Below, piece after piece: positions 9,464 through 18,600 of a stretch of 20,507 nt of DNA (position 1 is the stretch's first letter; each line of letters opens with the position of its first letter). The notes under the pieces were generated by a model that ran no database searches, was not told the DNA's origin, and saw only the letters and a list, made by a program, of their open reading frames with translations. This stretch comes from Strongylocentrotus pallidus. Lineage: Eukaryota; Echinodermata; Echinoidea; Camarodonta; Strongylocentrotidae. Location: NCBI GenBank assembly GCA_030265145.1, contig JARBES010000118.1:7008744-7029250 (forward strand), in the 5' to 3' direction. A program made the position numbers and the translations under genes.

Positions 9464-9622
9464 TCATGATGTGGAAGGCATCTTCTTTGCCATCTGTTTG
9501 TTGATGACTTTCCTCTCTGCCTTCTTTTCCCGGAGGACCTCTAATTCCTGGATCTCAGCTGCGTAGAGATACTTGAGGGTCGGAAGGAACTGAGGAAGCA
9601 AGTCCAGCTCAGAGAATGAAAC
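9464..9622 (-). CDS. ELAC2: ELAC2 terminal coding exon
   Basis: Acceptor ctttatag; stop TGA is the complement of 9464-9466. VSFSELDLLPQFLPTLKYLY then AAEIQELEVLREKKAERK, an alpha-helical tail like [23 protein letters not shown] of human ELAC2. It ends KKMPSTS, about 25 residues shorter than the vertebrate tail. Confidence 0.95.
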   Translation of the reverse strand, partial: VSFSELDLLPQFLPTLKYLYAAEIQELEVLREKKAERKVINKQMAKKMPSTS

Positions 9623-12600
9623 CTATAAAGAAAAAAAGGGAAAAGAAATGGATGTTTGAATAAATGGGAGAACTGTAACTTCATTCATTGAATTCATGAG
9701 GAACTTGCTGGAAAGAATGATACTCTGTATGAAACTTTGACAAAATAATACCAGCATGCTTCTCCTAAGCTGAGATTGCCTATCATCTGAATGACTCTTA
9801 TTTCACCCTCTCTGTCTGTCTCTGTCTCTGTCTTTCTGTCTCAGTCTCGTCTGTCTTGTCCGTCTGTCTCTGTCTCTCTCTGTCTGTGTGTGTGTATGTC
9901 TCTCTCTCCCTCTCTCTCCCTCTCTCTATCTCTCCCCCTCTCTCTCTGCCCCTATCTCTCTCTCTCTCTCTTTCTCTTTCTGTATTCCTCTACATCTTGT
10001 CTTTCTCAGAACTATCATATCTCTTTATCTGTCAGTCTTTCTCTATCAATATCTGTCTGGCTGTTCTGTTTTCTCTCAAAATAGTACTCTTTGTCTGTTT
10101 TTTATGCTTCTTTTATACAACATATTGACTATTAAGAGCAGATCACTCACTTTTTGATATATTAGAAATATCAGAATATGCAAATTCCATCTTGACGTAA
10201 CTTTAATGTTTCACTCAGATTCCACATTTTTTAACTTGAATTTGCAATGAATTATCCAATAGATGTTACACAACAAAATAATGATGAAAAATACAGTTTG
10301 AAGGATAATACAGCCAGAAATAGCATGAAAACCAACTGAGTCTGGTAGTTTTTACACATGAAATTCTTTGAATGAAAAGATAGCACATTTGATTAGATGT
10401 TCCTCTACTCACCCTCATGTTATCAAATGCGATGCCTATCTTGCTGGTGGAGGATGTCTCAATGAGGGGGACCTTAGGGTAGCGTTGACTGAAGTGAGTC
10501 AGGAGTAGAAACTTGGCCTCCATGGATTGGCCTACCTCAATGGCCTGGGAGATCATGCTATCAGAAGAGACATTTAAAGTGTGCATATATATATAAAGTG
10601 TGCACATATATATAAAGTGTGCACATATATAAAGTGTGCACATATATAAAGTGTGCACATAAATATAAAGTGTGCATATACATAAAGTGTGCACATATAT
10701 AAAGTGTGCACATATATATAAAGTGTGCATATATTCAAGGTGGTAATTCATGAAAATGGAGCTAGAATAAGTGTCAGCTCCTACTCTAATATACAGTCAA
10801 ACTTGCTTTAGTGTCCACCCGTCTACAAACTTAAAAGAAACCACATTTCTTGTTTCCTTTGAAAATGGTTTGTCGTTGAAACTTGTACTAAAGCTCTTTG
10901 GAATTGCATAGAGATGGCATTTCATAACGTATTATGCGCTATACAAGAACTGAACTATTATTATTATTAAAGGAACCCGTCTACAAAAAATACTTTTGGT
11001 GTATCTCTTGGGCGGTCACTATAAACAGGTTTGACTGTACATACTAGTTCCAAGACAACTGATACATTGCACTATTTAAAATGGAAATGGAAAGATTTGA
11101 TGCTCTAACATGTATATAATAACATTCACATTTTGAACTAATGGTAAGGTTTATAAATTCAATATCCTCTATCAATGTCTCTATTGCAGAAACTAGAAAA
11201 CCATGACATGGAAAATGTTTTCTTTTATTGAGTCATGATATGGGTATCGGTAAAGTCCTACAGTATCAAATATCATCATTATTACATGGGAGAGTGAGCT
11301 TTTATTCATGAGAAATTGTTTCATTAAAGCTGCGTGTCAGACTGATGTGATAAAAGTTGAAACATACGGCGTTTTAACCTTGACATCTTGGGTAGTATCA
11401 GTAAAGTTGCCTTGAATAATCATCAAACGTATTATGAAAGACTGTGGACGTAAACCTACCTATGTCTTTTTTTCTTTGCCTCTTCTTCCATACCATCCTC
11501 GAGACACATACTGGTATTAAAGAAGGACGTTTAAACCTTGATCGGTAATGTTGCCTTGAATCATCATCAAACGTATTATGAAAGAATGTGGATGTAAACC
11601 TACCTGTGTCTTTTCTTCTTTGCCTCTTCCTCCATACCATCCTCGAGAGTAGCTTCATGTATCAACAGATCAGCTCCCTTTCCTGTAATGATGAGTGTGA
11701 TCATGATTAATGTCATGCAATTAATTTGAATCAAGATTCATCTATATCTGGTACGCCCTGTTAACAACATGGAGAAGCGAGAGAGCAGGCTCTCTGATCT
11801 ACTTGAGGAAAAGCTTGCTCGCCTTCATGACTTGGAGGTTTCGGTGGAAGAAAGGTTTCATGAGTTCAAAGCTGTGAAGGAGTCATTGGAAAGGGTTACA
11901 AAAGACAGGACACAAGTTTCTGGTGAGTTAGACCAGCTTCAGCATTATTCTAGGCAAAATAATATTCAAATCCTAGGTATTAAAGAGACACCGGATGAAA
12001 ACACCCGACCAGTTGGTCTGTCAAATCGCGAGAAGCATCAGGGTAGATCTAGACCGCTCGCATCGCGTATCGCGACGTCCGCAGGAAGGACCAATCCAGG
12101 ACCCACAAGGAAATCGCTCATTTGCTGAAGCAGCGCGATCTTCAGATTCTCGCCCAAGGGCCATCATAGCCAAGATGATGTCCTACAAATCAAAGGAAGC
12201 GCTCATAAACAGACGCAAATTAAAGGGCTCGGGTCAAGTCATCGTGGAAGATTTGACAAGAAAAAACACTGAACTACTGGCAGCCACATTGAAAATGAAA
12301 GTCAAAGTGAGTGCAGTCTGGCCGATGAATGGAAGAATCATGGCGGTGGTGACATCAACAGGGAAGAAAAACAGATGAGACACATTCTGACTTGAAAATT
12401 ATTCAAAGAATCACATTTTTTGTGCAGCCATGGAAGTTCATTGTGTAATAAATACTATCCAATTTATATGCTGATAAAGATAAACACAAAGGCCCGAATT
12501 CACAAAGGAGGTTTGTCAACAAACCTTGGCTTTCGTGCGTCATATGACGCGTTTTTACAAACCAAGTCTGTAAAAAACGTGTAAAAACGCGTCATATGAC

Positions 12601-15600
12601 GTAAGAAAACCAAGGATTGTCGACAAACCTCCTTTGTGAATTCGGGCCAAATATATTTCATTAATTGTAGGCTTCAGATCCTCTATTTATGAAATTATAT
12701 AAAACTTTTAAATTCTTAAATGTATGTTCTTTTCATTGTGCCAATCAGCTTATTTACCCGTCTTTTCTAAATATGTCTCGCCGTATGTTGTATCAAAGTG
12801 CAATCAATAAACTAGATTTAAATACAATATCAAACGTCTTATCACCCATGAATGATGAAGAAAATGGCCCTGGGATAAGTCAGTCTTTTTCCTTAGAAAA
12901 ACTTTCTTTCAATACAATTCCATTAATTTTTTGATGATGCATATTAATTGTAGAAGTATTTTTTAAAACATGGATGGCATTTCATCATTGTTGAATAATT
13001 TAGATTTTCAAATATCAGGGTGGACTTCCCCTTTAATAGATGAAGTTACCTGCTTTGATGAGGTTATCACACGGCATGGTGTCTCCAGAATACACCATCT
13101 TCCAGCCGTCTTGATGCGTGAGTGTTACTCCATAGGCATTAGCACAATGCCTCACATACACTGTGTTGAACTGTATGACATAAACAAACATATCATTAGA
13201 TGCTGCCTATACACTATGAAATCGCCTCTTATCAACAATGTCTAACAGTATAGTTGCATAAATTAATAAATCAGCATGAAGAAAAACAAAAAACAAGCTT
13301 AAAGCCTATCTGCACTAGTTTGGCCAGGATTTAAACCTCACTGCTAGGCGTTGTGGCATACGCCTGTAACCCAGCCAAGAATGGAAGTTACAAACTGATT
13401 CAGCCGAGGAGGACGCAGGTTTGAAACTGAGTCACGTCTTTCAGATGGTGACGTTTAAAGGTCGGTCCCCAGATGTAAATAATCATATCTGATTGATACA
13501 CGTCTGTAAAAACCCAATACACACACACTGGCAGGTGGTTATCTCATCAAATCAGCTCTCAATTAACATAAGAAAAAGGGCATCATGGGGGATCAACGGA
13601 AACCCCTTAGGCATTGTTGGCTGTATAGAGGGCGCAAGTAGCTATAAGTAGTGCAGTGGGCTTTAAGTTCTCCTTCATATCTTTTGTTTTGTGATTGACC
13701 TACCTCTTTGAGATTAAACCTTGACAGCAGTGATGCTTCATGTCTAGATCTCTCTCCTTGTTGGTTGATGTTCAGGTCTGCTAGCTCCACAAACCTTCAA
13801 CAAATATAAAGAGAGACATGAAACAAAGACTGTAATAATTATATAGGAGTGCAATAAATCCTGTATGTTCTGAAACAACTATTGTTAGTTCTCTTGAATT
13901 AAAATGGATTCACTTATTTTCATTTCATTCAATTATTTATACAAATTTGTACAATTCGACTTAATGGCTACAATACAGATTTTCAATGAATATACCATAA
14001 ATAGAAACAAGAACGTAACAAATTCAAAACGATGAAGAAAAGGGAATTACAAAAGTAAGGATACCAGGTATTCTTTTGAAATAAAAACATGTATATGTAT
14101 GTATGTTGTAAACAGAAGGTGGTCTATGCAAACACATGGAAACTCATGTTATTATGAAAATTAGATCACGTCAAGACCTACCTGGTTCTATGGATGAACG
14201 GCTCACAGTGCTGGTCAAAGAGATTGAGCCAGATAAACATCCTCTTTGGACCAATCAGAATCAGATTGTTCCCAGAATCATCTGACTTCTATTCAAATTC
14301 AAGAACAAAAAGTGTAAGATTAATAATCTTAATAAAAATCTAGGACACAGAGTATCTTATGTCAGAGATAAACATCCTTGTTGGACCAATCAGAATCAAT
14401 AAACACCCATAATCATCTGAATTTGATCCAAATGCAAGAAGAAAACAGTTTCAGAGTAATATGAAAGTAATATTAAAGTTTCAAATTACAAATGTGACAA
14501 CAAGTACCTTTAAACAAAGCAGTTTCTAATGTTGAGAGCCACAGCCAATAACATGTACAACTGTGCATTGTATCAAAGTTCTGAGACACCAAGTCCTTGA
14601 TTACACAGTTAATATGGATTTTAAAACAAATTTGTTTCACAAGCATTTGTTATTTGTAGCCTTCACCACTGTGTGTGAATTTGTTGGATTTTGTAACAGT
14701 TCTCTTCTTTTTTTGTCGTCATCAGAAGAAGAAAGTTGAGATTAATAAGCATGTTAAGCATCTTACATACATGTGTGGATTAATCAATAAAATGAAACAA
14801 ATCATAAAACATACTTACTGTAACTCTCTTCCAATGTTTCAGTAGATTGATTAGACCCTGCAGAAACCAAAAGATCACACAAATAGTAAACAGAAATATA
14901 ATGATGGGAAGGACAAAATTAATATTGCTGTCCCAATCATGTTTTTTGTGCGTTTAGGGCACACAAAATCAACACTTGTTATAATTACTTCAAACTGGGT
15001 TCAGTATTTAACATTGACACAATTCTTTTATGAGCAAAACAAATCTTTGCTATCAAAATTTTTAAAAATCCAGACATTTTCTAAATCCTAAGGTTTCTAC
15101 ATTGTGAAAGTTAAAACATGCATAGTGAAGAAAATTCCACATAAAATTCTAGCTTTGCATTATGACATACTGAAGCTTTTCGTCTTGTGCTCATCAGAGC
15201 AGGATGCAAGTATACAAAGTGTCAAAATTACATTGATGGGGGGGGGGGGGGGAGGGAAGAGCATCCAACTCTGAATGAGTGCTAGAAGAAAAGTTTCAGC
15301 ATGTCTTTCAAAACTATTCTTTGATTTTGTAGTACTGATCATCTCTCTACATACAATTCAAACAGATTTTTAATACAATCTATTCTCAAACTCACAATGT
15401 CACTGCTTACCGTAGTAACTCTGACACTGACTCATGGATGGCATCTCAATGTGCGGTGCTTTATATCCGGTGGAAAAGGCACTATATAAACTTGGTATGA
15501 ATATTTACTTGTTTGACACCGATACTTACTGCATGGTGATCAGCATGGATATGGGAGATAAAGATACACTGGATGCTAGCCATGACATCATCGACCTTAT

Positions 15601-18600
15601 CACCATAGTAACGACACAGCTGGCCAAACGTTCCTTCTCCGCAGTCCATGATCATTGACTTGTTCTCACTAAGCAAGAAAAATCAAACAGAAATTCACAA
15701 ATTTAATAAATGTAGAAAATTTTGTAGTAAATAAAGATTCAGCAATCCTTCAGATATCATGATTCATGTAGCGTTTCCGTGGCCCCGTCTTATATAGAGT
15801 TACGATCGATCAAAATCGTAAGTCCTCCAATCAATCGCAAGTTTGCAGTCTCATATCTCTTATACATAGTTGCGATTGATATCAACTCTTTGTAAGACGG
15901 GGCCCAGGGATTCTATAGTATAGCTTTGGTTTCTTCGAGGATTGCCCTCTGCAGGCACTCTGTCATGCTGTATTCAAGCACCCTACTCACCGTTTGTTTG
16001 CGTTATACAGCAAATAATCAAATCAGGTTAAAAGTGATATTTCTGTTCCGTAAGGCAATAAAGATTCAAACATTCAAATACTAGTCCCTGGCCCATCACA
16101 CAGATTCACTTTATGAATTATGCTTACCTTTTACATTTGCTAAATGTACCAGTAGGAAGGAATTCCTTGAATGATGTGAGCACTGAAATTAATAGCAGAG
16201 CAGAGCAGGAGTCATATTGGAGCACCTTGAGCACAGTGATTGGTGGATATGTGCGATATAAAAATATCCAATACAGTCAAACCTGCTTCAGTGACCACCT
16301 GTCTACAAAGACCACCTGTCTACAAAGGCCACATTTGTCGTTTCCTTTGAAAATGGTTTCTCATTGAATCATGTACTAAAGGAACCTGTCTACAAAGACC
16401 ACCTGTCTACAAAGGCCACTTTTTGTGATTTCCTTGGGCGGTCGCTATAGACAGGTTTGACTGTATATTATTATTATTATTATTATTACCTAAAATTGAG
16501 AAGTATCCCCGAGACGTTACGAGCCTTGTTAGGCATGGCTGATCCGGTCCCTAGGAAGACCACCTCAGGGTACTTCTGATCCGTTGACTCAGTATGGCCA
16601 CTCTTACTCTCTTCTAGTGTAGCCTTGAGTGTCTTCAGACTCTCCTGGAACTCCTTCAACGGTCCCAGCTCATCAAGAAACCTCTGCCGGTCCTCTGAGA
16701 TGATGAAGTCTCTGGAAATCATTTGGAAATTTTTTCAAAAAACAATAATTTTTAGCCGTATCTTTGTGAATTCCAGAATTATATAATTCCTTGAAAGCAA
16801 GAGAGATCCTACATGGACAAGTATGATACTTTTAATATTTAGTCTGAGGTTGTTATTGCTCTGAGTGTCTTCAGACTCTTCTGGAACTCTTTCAACGGTC
16901 CCAGCTCCTCAAGGAATCTCTGCCTGTCTTCGGAGATGATGAAGTCTCTGGAAATCAATTGGATTTTTTTTGTTTTAATAATTTTTTTAAAGGCCGTCTG
17001 TACTAGTTTGGCTAGGGGGTATTAGATCACCCAGGGTTGTCACTGACAGGTGGCTATCTCATCAACGCGGCTCTCAATTAACATAAGAAAAAGAGGATCA
17101 TGGGGGACCAATGGTCACCGATTAGGCATTGTTTTCTATATAGAGGGAGCAGGTAGCCACAAGTAGTACAGTGGGGTTTTAAACACTGTTATTTAGCCAT
17201 AAGTTTGTGAATTCCAGAATAATAAAATCCCTTGCGAGCAACAGAGATCCTAGATTGACATGTATGATACTTGTAATATTTAGTCTGAGCTTGTAATTGC
17301 AATTCTTACATTTAACACCAGAAGCATGGTTACCGTATCCAATATTACTGTCATAAAGAGATATTGGAAAGATCCTTATAATTATAATAATTGTCTGTTC
17401 AGAGCCAGAAGGGCTGTAACTCATTCGCTTTACTATAGCTTTGACACCCTTCAGGCTCCGAACAGAGGATAGGATTGATAAAACTGGAAATCAAACTTAT
17501 TTATTTATATTATGCTTCTTATTTCATATCTATGAACTATCAACATTCATTGCACTCACACAACAAAAATAATCAAAGAGCATTCACATCCCAAATTTCT
17601 GTATAAATAAGACTAAAAAGTCTTGGGTATCATATGATTTGTTATCAATCTCACCTCTCCCATCCTTTAGCAGGTTTGAGATGGAGTTTGTTGTAGATCT
17701 CTGCATATGTCACCTTAGCAATAGATTCGCTGCCATTGATCTGCAATGTGGAGTAACAACAACAATATAACTGTAAGCAAACAATATAAAATATACAGAG
17801 AATGATAATTGGTATGCTTGGAAAAACGTCCATTATGTTTATTTACGTATTATCAGTTTGGATCTACAAGGGTCATAAAGGGCAATAAACCCTGGCAATG
17901 ACAGAAAAAAGGGGGAAATTGAAAGGCGAAAGTTTGATATAAATTGGGCCAATAATAAGGGAGTCACAAATGTTTGAAATATGAGATCATTATCAATCTA
18001 CCGTATGCAAATCTCTAATTGGCAGTTTGGTGAGTAGATCATATTGGACTCACTGCATGGAGAATTACCCAAATGTATATGTACCTTGATTTGTGGAGGA
18101 ATGGGAGTGGCTTTCAATGTGTGAGTTGGTAGAATCGGAAAGATGCCTTCATGAAGCTGATTGAGTAATGTCTGCTGCCCTCTACTTGCATCTAGCCTCA
18201 GACTTTCACACGACTCGTTGAAGATGATATGCTCCGCAGTTTCTCCAAATCTGCACAAGACAATTCCATCTTGATTATAAAAACAAACTTTGACAAACAT
18301 TTGCTTGAACCACATAACAAAAGGACAGTATGTTGTTACCAATCTTTAAGCTAAAACTCAACATAATGCAAAACCATGAACATGAAATAAATCAAACTTT
18401 CATAAATCCTTCATGATTACTCTTTCACAGTAAGAAACATTGATTGAACGGAAGAAAAAAAATAAGAGGTGTGATTCATTCATTTTGCTGCATGCAACTT
18501 TTCTAAATACAGATCACTCACGAAATTTGATAACAATTTCTGGTTTTACGAGTAGGGTAACTTGCCTCGATTCCAGTAAAAACAAAACAGGTTTACTCAG

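Larger units (their letters stand above)
14858..15529. other. ELAC2 intron 7-8
   Basis: Apart from the foldback at 15164-15305 there is a possible SINE tail scrap at 15430-15500 (cggtgctttatatccggtgg, aaggcactatataaac). Confidence 0.4.
16626..17300 (-). repeat. Tandem duplication of ELAC2 exon 6 5' half plus intron
   Basis: Copy A is 16626-16861 (86 nt of true exon plus intron); copy B is 16862-about 17300 and is interrupted by a TTAA MITE at 16987-17182. The offset is 236 bp at the exon part. The exon parts differ at 8 of 86 sites and the intron parts at roughly 15 of 107. Shared landmarks are gtgaattccaga and atatttagtctgag. Confidence 0.92.

Noticed and set aside
9791-10157. Overlapping Ser/Leu-rich open frames
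   Set aside because: They are translations of the CT-rich low-complexity tract in all three frames; no codon structure or similarity.
10576-10735. CRISPR-like array
   Set aside because: The units are contiguous 17-19 bp repeats with no unique spacers, in a eukaryotic intron.
10266-10751. A 161-residue minus-strand open frame as one gene
   Set aside because: Only 10413-10557 is real (ELAC2 exon 13); the remainder is intron and translated minisatellite.
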